The notes under the pieces were generated by a model that searched no databases, had not been told where the DNA came from, and saw only the letters and a list, made by a program, of their open reading frames with translations. A DNA stretch of 64,000 bases from Pseudomonas sp. TH15 (GTDB taxonomy: Bacteria; Pseudomonadota; Gammaproteobacteria; Pseudomonadales; Pseudomonadaceae): contig NZ_JAEKEL010000001.1 in NCBI RefSeq assembly GCF_016651105.1, positions 1,781,001 through 1,845,000 on the forward strand. The letters are read 5' to 3'. The position numbers and the translations under genes are program-made. Positions 42,915-52,753 of the stretch are shown one piece after another. How positions within the stretch are numbered: the stretch's first letter is position 1; each line of letters starts with the position of its first letter.

Positions 42915-43844
42915 ATGCTGCGTTTCGATGACTTGCAGTTGTTTGTCCGGGCGGCGGACCTGGGCAGCCTGTCGGCGGCGGCGCGGGTGATGGACATGTC
43001 GGCGGCAGTGGCCAGCGCGGCGCTGAAGCGTATCGAACAGCAACTCGGCGCGCGGTTGCTAGCCCGTTCCACCCGCAGTCTGCGCCTGACGGCCGAAGGT
43101 GAAGGCTTTCTGGAATATGCCCGGGCGGCCCTGAGCAATCTGGATGAGGGCCGCCGTCTGCTGGCCAGCGGACAGGATCAGGTCAGCGGTGTGCTGCAAC
43201 TGTCGGCGCCGTCGGATTTCGGACGCAACCTGTTGCTGCCATGGCTGGATGAATTTCAGCGTGAACATCCGAAACTCACTGTGCGTTTACTGTTGGGGGA
43301 TCGCATCGCCGACCTGTTCCGCCAACCGGTGGACATTGCCCTGCGTTACGGCGAGCCAGAAGATTCGAGCCTGGTGGCGCTGCCCATCGCCCCGCAAAAC
43401 CGCCGGGTCCTCTGCGCCTCGCCCGGTTATCTGGCCCGGCACGGCGAGCCGCGCCAACTGGAGCAACTGGCGCAACACAATTGCCTGTTGTTCATGCTCG
43501 GCAGCCGGGTTCACGATCACTGGAGTTTCCACGATGGCAAGCGCGAAGTCGGGTTGACGGTCAGTGGTGACCGTTTCAGCGATGACGCTGACGTGGTGCG
43601 CCTGTGGGCCGTTGCGGGGGCGGGGATTGCCTACAAGTCCTGGCTCGATGTGGCTGCCGATGTGTTGGCCGGTCGCTTGAAAGTGCTGATGCCGGAGTTG
43701 CTCTGTGAGCGCGCACCACTGAATTTACTGTGTGCTCATCGCGCGCAATTGAGTAAGCCGGTGAACCTTTTGCGGGAAATGCTTGCCAGCCGATGTGCGC
43801 ATTTGGGGCGTCAATTTCCAGCCCTACCGGGTGTAGATCAATAG
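42915..43844 (+). CDS. LysR family regulator
   Basis: 309 residues. N-terminal winged helix (MLRFDDLQLFVRAADLGSLSAAARVMDMSAAVASAALKRIEQQLGARLLARSTRSLRLT) and a periplasmic-binding-like effector domain. It is divergent from the dehydrogenase gene with a 129-bp gap, the classic layout for a LysR regulator and its target. The gap is AT-rich near the start (CAATATTTTTTTGATAATC); I could not fix a T-N11-A site. Confidence 0.88.
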   Translation: MLRFDDLQLFVRAADLGSLSAAARVMDMSAAVASAALKRIEQQLGARLLARSTRSLRLTAEGEGFLEYARAALSNLDEGRRLLASGQDQVSGVLQLSAPSDFGRNLLLPWLDEFQREHPKLTVRLLLGDRIADLFRQPVDIALRYGEPEDSSLVALPIAPQNRRVLCASPGYLARHGEPRQLEQLAQHNCLLFMLGSRVHDHWSFHDGKREVGLTVSGDRFSDDADVVRLWAVAGAGIAYKSWLDVAADVLAGRLKVLMPELLCERAPLNLLCAHRAQLSKPVNLLREMLASRCAHLGRQFPALPGVDQ

Positions 43845-44149
43845 TCGCAGGCAAATAGCGAAATTTCTGTCAGGAACTATCAGCACCGGAAGCGTCCCAA
43901 GGGCAGGAACCAGCGGTTAACCCGCTTATACTAGCGCCCGCTTCATGCCTGCACGGTCGAATCGGCCCTGACGCGTTCACAATCCTGTCGTCCTTGCCCG
44001 GGAGTCGGCCCGGGTTGTTCGACAGAACACATTGCGAGGGTGGTTTGCCTGACCCGGTTCATGGCGGTTTACGCGTCTTGGCCGACGACATATTACTGGT
44101 CAAGATGTCTGTGAGCAGTAGACGAAATGATTCAACAGGGAGTGAATAC

Positions 44150-44884
44150 ATGGAACATGCACCTTGCATTAGCCAGATCGCCACGTTGCTGGCTGACCCC
44201 AAGCGCAGCGCAATGATGTGGGCCTTGATGGATGGCTCGGCGCGGCATACCGAAGAGCTGGCCTTGCTAGCCGGGCTGTCGCCGTCTTCGGCCAGTGCAC
44301 ACCTGGGGCGTTTGTCCGCCGGAGGTCTGTTGAAAGTCGAAGAGCGCGGGCGAAAAAGGTTCTTCCGCCTGGCGGCCCCCGAAGTCGGCGCGGCGGTCGA
44401 AGCGCTGGCCAGCGCTTCCCTGGCCAGCATGCCTCGGGATATTGCGCAGACGATCAAACGTGGCAGCCTCATGGCCAAGCGCCAGGCGGCGCCGTCGTCG
44501 CTGTTGCAGGCCCGGCTCTGCGATGACCATTTGGGTGGCACGTTGGCGGCCGATCTATTCCAGCGTCTGCTGGATGCTGGCTGGATCGAGCAGTTCGATC
44601 AGCGGGTCGTTGTCACCCACAAGGGCGCCACGCAACTGGCCAGCCGGGGGGTGTTCATCCAGGCCCTGGCCCACCGCAACGCGCAAATCGCCTGCGCCTG
44701 CCCTGACTGGAGTGAACGCCGCCCGCACCTGGGAGGCTCGCTGGGCGCGGCGTTGTTGCAGTTGTTCATGCAGTCTGGCTGGTTGAGCCTGCCCAATGAC
44801 TCGCGGTCGTTGCAGATCACCGCTGCCGGGCAGCGTGAAGTTCATCGCTTTGCCAAGGAGGCCGAGCTGGAAATGGCGTTTTAG
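44150..44884 (+). CDS. ArsR-like winged-helix regulator
   Basis: 244 residues. N-terminal ArsR helix-turn-helix (ISQIATLLADPKRSAMMWALMDGSARHTEELALLAGLSPSSASAHLGRLSAGGLLKVEERGRKRFFRLA) with a longer C-terminal region that contains a second winged-helix-like part (RLLDAGWIEQFDQRVVVTHKGATQLASRG) and a CACPDWSERRPHLGG segment. No metal-binding CxC pair sits in the classic ArsR position. ATG 44150 follows AGGGAG; the open frame upstream lacks support. Followed by an MFS gene 128 bp away, which may be its target. Confidence 0.8.
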   Translation: MEHAPCISQIATLLADPKRSAMMWALMDGSARHTEELALLAGLSPSSASAHLGRLSAGGLLKVEERGRKRFFRLAAPEVGAAVEALASASLASMPRDIAQTIKRGSLMAKRQAAPSSLLQARLCDDHLGGTLAADLFQRLLDAGWIEQFDQRVVVTHKGATQLASRGVFIQALAHRNAQIACACPDWSERRPHLGGSLGAALLQLFMQSGWLSLPNDSRSLQITAAGQREVHRFAKEAELEMAF

Positions 44885-44890
44885 ACACGT

Positions 44891-44913
44891 CGAGACCGAC
44901 GTCTGAGGTCTCG
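44891..44913. promoter_or_regulatory. Inverted repeat between the ArsR-like and MFS genes
   Basis: CGAGACC-N9-GGTCTCG, 7 bp after the regulator stop and ~100 bp before the MFS start. No T-run; either a transcript end or an operator for the MFS gene. Confidence 0.45.
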
Positions 44914-45011
44914 GGCGTCGTTCAGGGATGCGAGCAGGTCGCATCCAGCAATAACCCCCAGCCGCTATCGCGCACACTCGTTCCGGGGACTTTCGGACGG
45001 GGGGATGTGGC

Positions 45012-46391
45012 ATGGAAACACGAGGCTTCAGCGCGGCAGAACGATTGGAACGGCTGCCCATCAGCGGCTATCACCGCATCATTTTCATCATCATTGCCTT
45101 GGCGTTTTTCTTTGACTCCATGGACCTGGCGATGATGACCTTCCTGCTCGGCTCGATCAAAACCGAGTTCGGCCTGAGCAGCGCCCAGGCCGGGTTGCTG
45201 GCCAGTTCGAGCTTTTTTGGCATGGTGCTGGGGGCGTCGTTGTCCGGCATGTTGGCCGATCGCTTCGGACGCAAACCGGTGTTCCAGTGGAGCATCGTGT
45301 TGTGGGGCATCGCCAGTTACTTGTGCTCGACGGCGCAAAACGTGGAAACACTGACCTTGTTCCGAGTCCTGCTGGGGATCGGCATGGGCATGGAGTTTCC
45401 CATCGCCCAGTCGATGCTCTCGGAACTGATTCCGGCCAAGAAGCGTGGGCGTTATATCGCGTTGATGGACGGGTTCTGGCCGCTGGGTTTTGTCGCGGCC
45501 GGGGTGCTGTCGTACTTTTTGCTGCCGGTGATCGGCTGGCGCGACATCTTCCTGGTGTTGGCGGTGCCGGCGGTGTTTGTCCTGGCGATTCGCTTCTTCA
45601 TTCCCGAATCCCCGCGCTGGCTGGAACAGGCTGGGCGGCATGAGGCGGCGGACAAGGTTTTGTTGCGCATTGAAGATCGAGTCCGGGCGTCGCTGGGGCG
45701 TGCTGATTTGCCGGAGCCGATACGCCTGCCGCGCGTGGAAAGTACGCCGGGCCACTTCTTTTCCGCGCTGCGGCAGATCTGGTCGCCGCTGTACCGCCAG
45801 CGCACGATGATGATCTGGAGCGTCTGGTTCTTCGCCTTGCTCGGTTTCTATGGATTGACGTCGTGGCTCAGCGCCTTGCTGCAACAGTCAGGTTTTGCCG
45901 TGACCCAGTCGGTGTATTACACGGTGCTGATTTCCCTCGGCGGGATTCCCGGGTTCCTCATGGCCGCATGGCTGGTGGAGCGCTGGGGACGTAAACCGGT
46001 GTGCGTGGTGACGCTGCTGGGCGGCGGGGTGATGGCGTTTCTCTATGGCCAGAGTGCGGTATTTGGCGGCAACGTCAGCCTGTTGATTACCTCGGGGCTG
46101 TTGATGCAATTCTTCCTGTTCGGCATGTGGGCGGTGCTCTACACCTACACGCCGGAGTTGTACCCGACCTCGGCGCGGGCCACGGGCTCAGGATTTGCCT
46201 CGGCGATTGGACGCATCGGTTCGTTGCTTGGGCCGTTGGTGACCGGGCTGGTGTTCCCGATAACCGGGCAGGGCGGGGTGTTCGCCTTGGGGGCGATGTG
46301 CTTTGCGATTGCGGCGGCGGTGGTTTGGGTGTTCGGGATGGAGACGCGGGGCAAGACGCTTGAAGAGTTGACTGAAGCGACACCGATCTAA
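45012..46391 (+). CDS. MFS transporter of the sugar/organic-acid porter type
   Basis: 459 residues, twelve membrane segments. Motif ADRFGRKPVFQWSI after helix 2, the acid-porter-like FFDSMDLAMMTFLLGSI in helix 1 (Asp in D-x-x-D context), mid-loop PESPRWLEQAGR and ELYPTSARATGSGFASAIGRIGS near helix 11, ending METRGKTLEELTEA as in sugar porters. It probably takes up an aromatic or organic acid; the substrate cannot be decided. It follows an ArsR-like regulator. Confidence 0.86.
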   Translation: METRGFSAAERLERLPISGYHRIIFIIIALAFFFDSMDLAMMTFLLGSIKTEFGLSSAQAGLLASSSFFGMVLGASLSGMLADRFGRKPVFQWSIVLWGIASYLCSTAQNVETLTLFRVLLGIGMGMEFPIAQSMLSELIPAKKRGRYIALMDGFWPLGFVAAGVLSYFLLPVIGWRDIFLVLAVPAVFVLAIRFFIPESPRWLEQAGRHEAADKVLLRIEDRVRASLGRADLPEPIRLPRVESTPGHFFSALRQIWSPLYRQRTMMIWSVWFFALLGFYGLTSWLSALLQQSGFAVTQSVYYTVLISLGGIPGFLMAAWLVERWGRKPVCVVTLLGGGVMAFLYGQSAVFGGNVSLLITSGLLMQFFLFGMWAVLYTYTPELYPTSARATGSGFASAIGRIGSLLGPLVTGLVFPITGQGGVFALGAMCFAIAAAVVWVFGMETRGKTLEELTEATPI

Positions 46392-46394
46392 AAA

Positions 46395-46484
46395 TGTGGG
46401 AGCGGGCTTGCTCGCGAAAGCAGTGTGTCAGTCGACATTGATATTGACTGACACGGCCCCTTCGCGAGCAAGCCCGCTCCCACA
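46395..46484. repeat. REP doublet (REPIN)
   Basis: TGTGGGAGCGGGCTTGCTCG and complement around a middle containing the inner dyad TGTCAGTC/GACTGACA; lies between convergent genes and may end both transcripts. Confidence 0.92.
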
Positions 46485-46502
46485 ATGGTTATGCGGTGAT
46501 GC

Positions 46503-47489
<987 letters not shown>

Positions 47490-47537
47490 CTACAGATGCG
47501 CGCCGCAACAATTGGTAAAACCTGACCAACCGGTTCA

Positions 47538-48503
47538 TCACACCGCTTCCTGTTCCCGTCGATAGACGTAGGTATCGGCGAAGCGCGAGAGCAGAAATTC
47601 GGCGCAGGTGGTGGCCGGATATTTCGCCGGGTGCAGTTCGTCCTGGCAACCGGGCAGGCATTCGATGGCGGTGTCCGGGTGTGGCTCGGCGAAGAACGGC
47701 ATCGAGTAACGGTCCACCCCCAGCGGGCTGATCACCCGGTGCGGCGTCGACAGGTAACGGTCGTTGCTCCAGCGCGCCATCATGTCGCCGAGGTTGACCA
47801 CGAAGGTGCCTTCGATGGGCGGCGCATCGATCCACTCACCTTTGACGTTGCGTACTTGCAGGCCGCCGGCGGCGTCCTGATAGAGCAGGGTGATGCAGCC
47901 GTAATCGGTGTGGGCGCCGGCGCCTTGCTGGTCTTCAGAACTGGCGGTGTGGCGTGGCGGGTAGTGGATCATCCGCAGCACGCTGACGGGCTCATTGAAG
48001 CGGGTATCGAAGAAGTCGCGTTCGATGTTCAGCGCCATCGTCATCGCCCGCAGCAGGGTTTGGGCGAGGGCTTGCATGTCGACGTAATGCTGCTCCATCA
48101 GCGCTTCCCAACCCGGCATCGATGGATGGCGGTTGGGGCCGCGCAGCGGTTTTTCCGCCAGTACTTCCGGGTGATCGGCCGGAAAGTGCAGGCCCATGTC
48201 GAAGGTTTCTTTCAGGTCACTGGGTTTGCTCGGGTCCAGCTGCTCGGTGGCGATGGCGCCGTAGCCGCGATGGTGTTGGGTCTGGGTGATGTCGATCTTG
48301 AGCTTTTCGGCGGCGGGCAGGGCGAAGAAACGGTGGGCGTGGTCGAGCACGGCATCGATGCGCGCGGCGCTGATCGGGTGACCTTTGATGTAGAAAAAGC
48401 CCCAGTCGCGGCAGGCGCGGTCGATTTGCGTGGCGACGGATTGCCAGGCATGGGCGTCGTCGCTGTAGAGCGGAGCGATGTCGATGATCGGGAGTTGATT
48501 CAT
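47538..48503 (-). CDS. 2-oxoglutarate/Fe(II) dioxygenase, isopenicillin-N-synthase type
   Basis: 321 residues. N-terminal DIOX_N pattern (LPIIDIAPLYSDDAHAWQSVATQIDRACRDWGFFYIKGH) and the core with Fe ligands H-x-D in GAHTDYGCITLLYQD and the distal His in STPHRVI, followed by an Arg for 2OG. The orthologue in P. aeruginosa sits between adenine deaminase and purine transport genes, so a purine or nucleobase substrate is possible; xanthine hydroxylase-type chemistry is one inference. The actual reaction is unknown. Confidence 0.83.
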   Translation of the reverse strand: MNQLPIIDIAPLYSDDAHAWQSVATQIDRACRDWGFFYIKGHPISAARIDAVLDHAHRFFALPAAEKLKIDITQTQHHRGYGAIATEQLDPSKPSDLKETFDMGLHFPADHPEVLAEKPLRGPNRHPSMPGWEALMEQHYVDMQALAQTLLRAMTMALNIERDFFDTRFNEPVSVLRMIHYPPRHTASSEDQQGAGAHTDYGCITLLYQDAAGGLQVRNVKGEWIDAPPIEGTFVVNLGDMMARWSNDRYLSTPHRVISPLGVDRYSMPFFAEPHPDTAIECLPGCQDELHPAKYPATTCAEFLLSRFADTYVYRREQEAV

Positions 48504-48533
48504 GCGCAGTCCTTATAAACGCCGGAATTCCAA

Positions 48534-48622
48534 TGTGGGAGCGGGCTTGCTCGCGAAGAGGGAGTGTCAGTCGGCATTTTCGTAACTGACGCACCGCTTT
48601 CGCGAGCAAGCCCGCTCCCACA
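48534..48622. repeat. REP doublet (REPIN)
   Basis: TGTGGGAGCGGGCTTGCTCG ... CGAGCAAGCCCGCTCCCACA between the BMP protein gene and the dioxygenase gene, both on the minus strand. Confidence 0.92.
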
Positions 48623-48653
48623 GGGGGGTGTGTTGAGGCTGAAGGATGAAGGA

Positions 48654-49736
48654 TTACTTCGGAATCTCAGCCTTCATGCCTTCAACGTAGTAGTTCATCG
48701 ACGCCAGTTCCGCATTGCTCGCTGTCGCCCCCGCCGCGATTTTCTCGACACCGGCCTGATCCTTGATCGGCCCGGTAAACGGGTGCAGCGCACCGCTCTT
48801 GATGTCGGCAATGATTTGCTCGGCTTCGGCTTTCACCGGCGCCGGCACCAGGTCGCTGATCGGCAGTTCAACCGTGCCTTCCTTCAAGCCGCCCCAGTAA
48901 TCCTGGGATTTCCAGTTGTGGTCGAGCACGCTCTGGGTCGCCTGAATGTAGTGCGGGCCCCAATCGTTGACGATCGAGGTCAGCACCGCTTTCGGCCCGA
49001 AGTGCGCCATGTCCGAAGCGTAGCCCACGGCATACACGCCTCGACGTTCGGCCGCCTGGATCGGCGCCGGGCTGTCGGTGTGCTGGAACACCACGTCCAC
49101 GCCCTGGTCGATCAGCGCGTTGGCGGCATCGGCCTCTTTGCCCGGATCGAACCACGAGTTGACCCACACCACCTTGATCTCGGTGCCCGGGTTGTACTTG
49201 TTCAGAGCCAGTTGAATGGCGTTGATGTCGCGGATCACTTCCGGGATCGGGAACGAGGCGACGTAGCCGATCTTCTTGGTCTTGGTCATCTTCGCCGCGA
49301 GGAAACCGCCGACGTAGCGACCTTCATACGTGCGCGCCAGGTAGGTGCCGAGGTTCTTGTCCTGTTTGTAGCCGGTGGCGTGCTCGAAGGTCACCTTGGG
49401 GAATTGCTTGGCGACTTTCAGGGTCGGGTTCATGTAGCCGAAAGAGGTCGTGAAGATCAGGTCGTAGTTGTCCTTGGCCATGTTGCGGATCACCCGCTCG
49501 GCGTCGGCGCCTTCGGCGACGTTCTCTACGTAGTTGGTGGTGATCTGCGCGCCGAATTTATCGGCGAGTGCCTTGCGCCCCTGTTCATGCTGATACGTCC
49601 AGCCGTGGTCACCGATCGGGCCGATATAGACGAAGCCGACTTTCAGCGGGTCGGTGGCACTGGCGGTCAGGCTGGCGCTCAGACCGATAGCCGCCGCAAC
49701 GGCGCACAACAGCTTCTTCAACGGACGTTTATGCAT
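48654..49736 (-). CDS. BMP-family ABC transporter substrate-binding protein
   Basis: 360 residues. Signal peptide (LLCAVAAAIGLSASLTASA) and BMP/PnrA-like purine-nucleoside-binding pattern: LKVGFVYIGPIGDHGWTYQHEQGRKAL, IFTTSFGYMNPTLKVAKQFPKVTFEHATGYK, VFQHTDSPAPIQAAERRGVYAVGYASDMAHFGP. It captures nucleosides or bases in the periplasm. The two permeases and ATPase (54.4-58.0 kb) lie 5 kb away on the same strand with unrelated genes between. ATG 49736 follows GGAG. Confidence 0.87.
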   Translation of the reverse strand: MHKRPLKKLLCAVAAAIGLSASLTASATDPLKVGFVYIGPIGDHGWTYQHEQGRKALADKFGAQITTNYVENVAEGADAERVIRNMAKDNYDLIFTTSFGYMNPTLKVAKQFPKVTFEHATGYKQDKNLGTYLARTYEGRYVGGFLAAKMTKTKKIGYVASFPIPEVIRDINAIQLALNKYNPGTEIKVVWVNSWFDPGKEADAANALIDQGVDVVFQHTDSPAPIQAAERRGVYAVGYASDMAHFGPKAVLTSIVNDWGPHYIQATQSVLDHNWKSQDYWGGLKEGTVELPISDLVPAPVKAEAEQIIADIKSGALHPFTGPIKDQAGVEKIAAGATASNAELASMNYYVEGMKAEIPK

Positions 49737-49770
49737 GAACTCGAACTCCATTTTGTTTTGAGGTTGGCGA

Positions 49771-49791
49771 GGTCAATGCAAATTGCTGACC
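49771..49791. promoter_or_regulatory. Nested dyad upstream of the BMP gene
   Basis: GGTCA-N11-TGACC with an inner GCAAATTGC, about 35 bp before the BMP start codon; an operator position for a purine-responsive regulator. Not assigned to a known box. Confidence 0.4.
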
Positions 49792-49827
49792 AACAGGACA
49801 ACAATCAAGCCGAAACCGTGTCGTGGC

Positions 49828-49896
49828 CATCGCGAGCAGGCTCGCTCCCACATTGAATCGCGTTCCCCTGTGGGAGCGAGCTTGCTCGCGATGGGG
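49828..49896. repeat. REP doublet, arms in reverse order
   Basis: CATCGCGAGCAGGCTCGCTC ... TGTGGGAGCGAGCTTGCTCG: here the two arms face outward compared with most copies in this window. The divergent gap 49752-50033 between the BMP and chaA genes holds this, the dyad above and both promoters, which I could not place. Confidence 0.85.
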
Positions 49897-50033
49897 CCCT
49901 TGAGGCCGATAAAAGTGCATGGCCGAGCACAGCTGCCATCCACTGGTGCGCTAAGGTGTAACGAAACGTTAGCGCCGCCCCGCAGTCAGTAGCTCATCAC
50001 CCTGTTTTCGCTCCACTGTGCAAAAGGCCCGCA

Positions 50034-51122
50034 ATGCTCACACTCCTCAAGCAAGAAAAATTTCTGCTGCTGGCCGTTCTCGCCGCCGTCGTTGCGTACC
50101 CGCTAGAGCCGTGGATGTTGCACAGCGGCCAACCCGTCGCGCTCGCCGCCGGGCTGGTGCTGATCGCGTTCATCGTCGTCGCCTCGATGCGCGTGGCTCA
50201 TCACGCCGAATTGCTCGCCGAAAAAGTCGGCGATCCTTACGGCACGATGATTCTGACCCTCGCCGCCGTGCTGGTCGAAGTGGTGATCCTGGCGATCATG
50301 ATGAGCAACGAAGCCTCGCCGACCCTGGTGCGTGACACGATTTACTCGGCGGTGATGCTCGACATCAACGGCATTCTCGGTCTCGCCGCTTTGATGGGCG
50401 GGATCAAGCATGGCGAACAGTCCTACAACGACGACTCGGCGCGCAGCTACAGCGTGATGATCCTCACTGCCATGGGGGTTTCAATGGTGGTGCCGGAGTT
50501 CATTCCTGAAGCGAATTGGAAGGTTTATTCGGCGTTCACCATCGGCGCGATGATCGTGCTCTACACCTTGTTTTTGCGCATGCAGGTCGGGCCGCACAGT
50601 TATTTTTTCAGCTACAGCTATCCGGAAAAACGCCGCAAGAAAGTCCCGGAAGACGAACCTGAGCCGGTCAACGTGGCGCTTAGCGTCAGTACGCTGGTAT
50701 TTGGCGTTGTGGTGATTGGCGCCTTGGCCGAGGTGATGTCCAAGACCCTCGACCTGGGGCTGGAAGGAACGGGAGCACCGCCGGTGATCACGGCGATCCT
50801 GGTAGCGGCGATTTCCGCTGCGCCGGAGATTTTGACCGCATTGCGCGCGGCATTGGCCAACCGCATGCAGTCGGTGGTCAACATCGCCATGGGCGCTTCG
50901 CTGTCGACGGTAATCTTGACGGTGCCGGTGATGGAAGCGATGGCGCTCTACACCGGCCAGCCATTTCATATGGCGATGACCCCGGTGCAGACGGTGATGG
51001 TTTTTCTGACGTTGCTCGTCAGTGCGATCAACCTCAACGATGGCGAAACCAATGCCATTGAAGGCATGACTCACTTCGTGTTGTTTGCGACGTTTATCAT
51101 GTTGTCGTTGCTTGGCCTCTAA
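50034..51122 (+). CDS. chaA: Calcium/proton antiporter (ChaA-like, CaCA superfamily)
   Basis: 362 residues, ten to eleven membrane segments with the inverted pair of alpha-repeats: EKVGDPYGTMILTLAAVLVEVVILAIMM in the first half and AISAAPEILTALRAALANRMQSVVNIAMGASLSTVILTVPVM in the second. The acidic loop KVPEDEPEPVN links them. ChaA exchanges Ca2+ (and Na+/K+) for H+ at alkaline pH. It is divergent from the BMP gene. Confidence 0.87.
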   Translation: MLTLLKQEKFLLLAVLAAVVAYPLEPWMLHSGQPVALAAGLVLIAFIVVASMRVAHHAELLAEKVGDPYGTMILTLAAVLVEVVILAIMMSNEASPTLVRDTIYSAVMLDINGILGLAALMGGIKHGEQSYNDDSARSYSVMILTAMGVSMVVPEFIPEANWKVYSAFTIGAMIVLYTLFLRMQVGPHSYFFSYSYPEKRRKKVPEDEPEPVNVALSVSTLVFGVVVIGALAEVMSKTLDLGLEGTGAPPVITAILVAAISAAPEILTALRAALANRMQSVVNIAMGASLSTVILTVPVMEAMALYTGQPFHMAMTPVQTVMVFLTLLVSAINLNDGETNAIEGMTHFVLFATFIMLSLLGL

Positions 51123-51154
51123 GCACACCACAAAACCACGGTGGAAACCGGATC

Positions 51155-51189
51155 AATGTGGGAGCGAGCAAGCCCGCTCCCACATTTTT
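51155..51189 (+). terminator. REP-derived hairpin terminator after chaA
   Basis: AATGTGGGAGCG and CGCTCCCACATT with an 8-base loop, followed by TTTTT. It looks like a REP doublet collapsed to its outer arms and works as an intrinsic terminator for chaA and, through its AATGTG face, as a stem on the opposite side for the deaminase gene. Confidence 0.85.
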
Positions 51190-51201
51190 GATTGTGTTGT
51201 G

Positions 51202-52560
51202 TCAGGTCCCGGCAATCAACTGCCGAGCCGCCTGGCTGTGATCGGCAATCAAGCCTTTGAGATCCAGCCCTTCAACCTGCCCATCAATCACCCGCCACTT
51301 GCCGCCAACCATCACCCGATCCGCCCGATCCGCACCACACAGCAGCAACGCCGACACCGGATCATGGCTGCCGGAAAACCGCAGCTCATCGAGTTTGAAC
51401 AGCGCCAGATCCGCCTGCTTGCCCACCGCCAACTCACCGATATCGGTACGCCCCAGCAAACTCGCCGAACCCTTGGTCGCCCAGCCCAGGACCAGTTCCG
51501 GGGTGATCTTCTCGGCGCCATAACGCAGCCGCTGGATGTACAGCGCCTGACGGGTTTCGAGCATCATGTTCGACGCATCGTTAGACGCCGAGCCGTCCAC
51601 TCCCAGGCCCAGCAACGCACCCGCGGCGGTCAGGTCCAGCGTCGGACAGATGCCGGACGCCAGGCGCATATTCGAACTCGGGCAATGGCAGATACCGGTG
51701 CCGGCCGCGCCGAGGCGGGCGATTTCGTCCGGGTTGAAATGGATGCCGTGGGCCAGCCAGGTGCGCGGGCCGAGCCAGCCGACGCTGTCCAGGTAATCCA
51801 CGGTGCGCAGGCCAAAGCGTTGCAGGCAGAAGTCCTCTTCGTCGAGGGTTTCCGCCAGGTGTGTGTGCAGGCGCACATCGAGTTTGTTTGCCAGTTCGGC
51901 GCTGGCGGACATGATTTCCGGCGTCACCGAGAACGGCGAGCAGGGCGCCAGGGCGATCTGGATTTGTGCACCGTCGCCACGCTCGTGGTACTCGGTAATC
52001 AAGCGCTGACTGTCGGCGAGAATCACTTCGCCTTCCTGCACGGTTTGCTGCGGTGGCAGGCCACCGTCCTTTTCGCCGAGGCTCATGGAACCGCGCGTCA
52101 GCATGGCGCGCATGCCCAATTCGCGAACGCTTTCGACTTGCACGTCGATCGCGTTTTCCAGGCCTTCCGGGAACAGATAGTGGTGATCGGCGGCGGTGGT
52201 GCAGCCGGACAGCAGCAACTCGGCCAACGCGACTTTGGTGGCCAGGGCAAGTTTTTCAGGCGTGAGGCGCGCCCAGACCGGGTACAGGGTTTTCAGCCAC
52301 GGGAACAACGGCTGATTGACCACCGGCGCCCAGGCGCGGGTCAGGGTTTGATAGAAATGGTGATGGGTGTTGATCAGGCCGGGCAGAATCACATGCTCGC
52401 GGGCATCGAAGACTTGTCCACAAGGTGAGGACGGTTGCTGGCCAGCGGCGAGCACTTCGACGATCAAACCGTCTTGCAGCACCAGGCCGCCACGGGCATC
52501 GAGGCCATTGGCAGTGAAGATCGCGAGGGGATTTTTTAACCAGGTACGGGTCGCAGGCAT
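51202..52560 (-). CDS. 8-oxoguanine deaminase
   Basis: 452 residues, amidohydrolase superfamily: zinc motif LINTHHHFYQTL, later HLAETLDEEDFC, AHGIHFNPDE, and metal Asp in VDGSASNDASNM. The pairing HHHFYQTLTRAWAPVVNQPLFPWL and the C-terminus match the P. aeruginosa PA0142 8-oxoguanine deaminase group rather than guanine deaminase or chlorohydrolases. It converts 8-oxoguanine to urate, salvaging or removing the oxidised base. Co-located with adenine deaminase and purine transport. A GAGG site lies ~13 bp before the ATG. Confidence 0.85.
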   Translation of the reverse strand: MPATRTWLKNPLAIFTANGLDARGGLVLQDGLIVEVLAAGQQPSSPCGQVFDAREHVILPGLINTHHHFYQTLTRAWAPVVNQPLFPWLKTLYPVWARLTPEKLALATKVALAELLLSGCTTAADHHYLFPEGLENAIDVQVESVRELGMRAMLTRGSMSLGEKDGGLPPQQTVQEGEVILADSQRLITEYHERGDGAQIQIALAPCSPFSVTPEIMSASAELANKLDVRLHTHLAETLDEEDFCLQRFGLRTVDYLDSVGWLGPRTWLAHGIHFNPDEIARLGAAGTGICHCPSSNMRLASGICPTLDLTAAGALLGLGVDGSASNDASNMMLETRQALYIQRLRYGAEKITPELVLGWATKGSASLLGRTDIGELAVGKQADLALFKLDELRFSGSHDPVSALLLCGADRADRVMVGGKWRVIDGQVEGLDLKGLIADHSQAARQLIAGT

Positions 52561-52708
52561 GTTGGCCGGCTCCTCTGAAAGTTGGGTTCAGGTTAGCCAG
52601 CTCAGTGATTACCCTGTCTGCTGATCCAGGGTCGCGGTGAGGCGAGGTGCGAAGTTTCAAACAAAACGGCGTCGCGGGCAAGCCCGGCCCGACCAGACGA
52701 CCCAAAAC

Positions 52709-52745
52709 CCCTGTAGGAGTAGCCTGCGGCAGCTCCTACGGGGGA
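52709..52745. repeat. Short REP palindrome
   Basis: CTGTAGGAGTAGCCTGCGGC-AGCTCCTACGGG, a single hairpin at the 3' end of the SDR gene. Confidence 0.75.
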
Positions 52746-52753
52746 GGGCGGTG

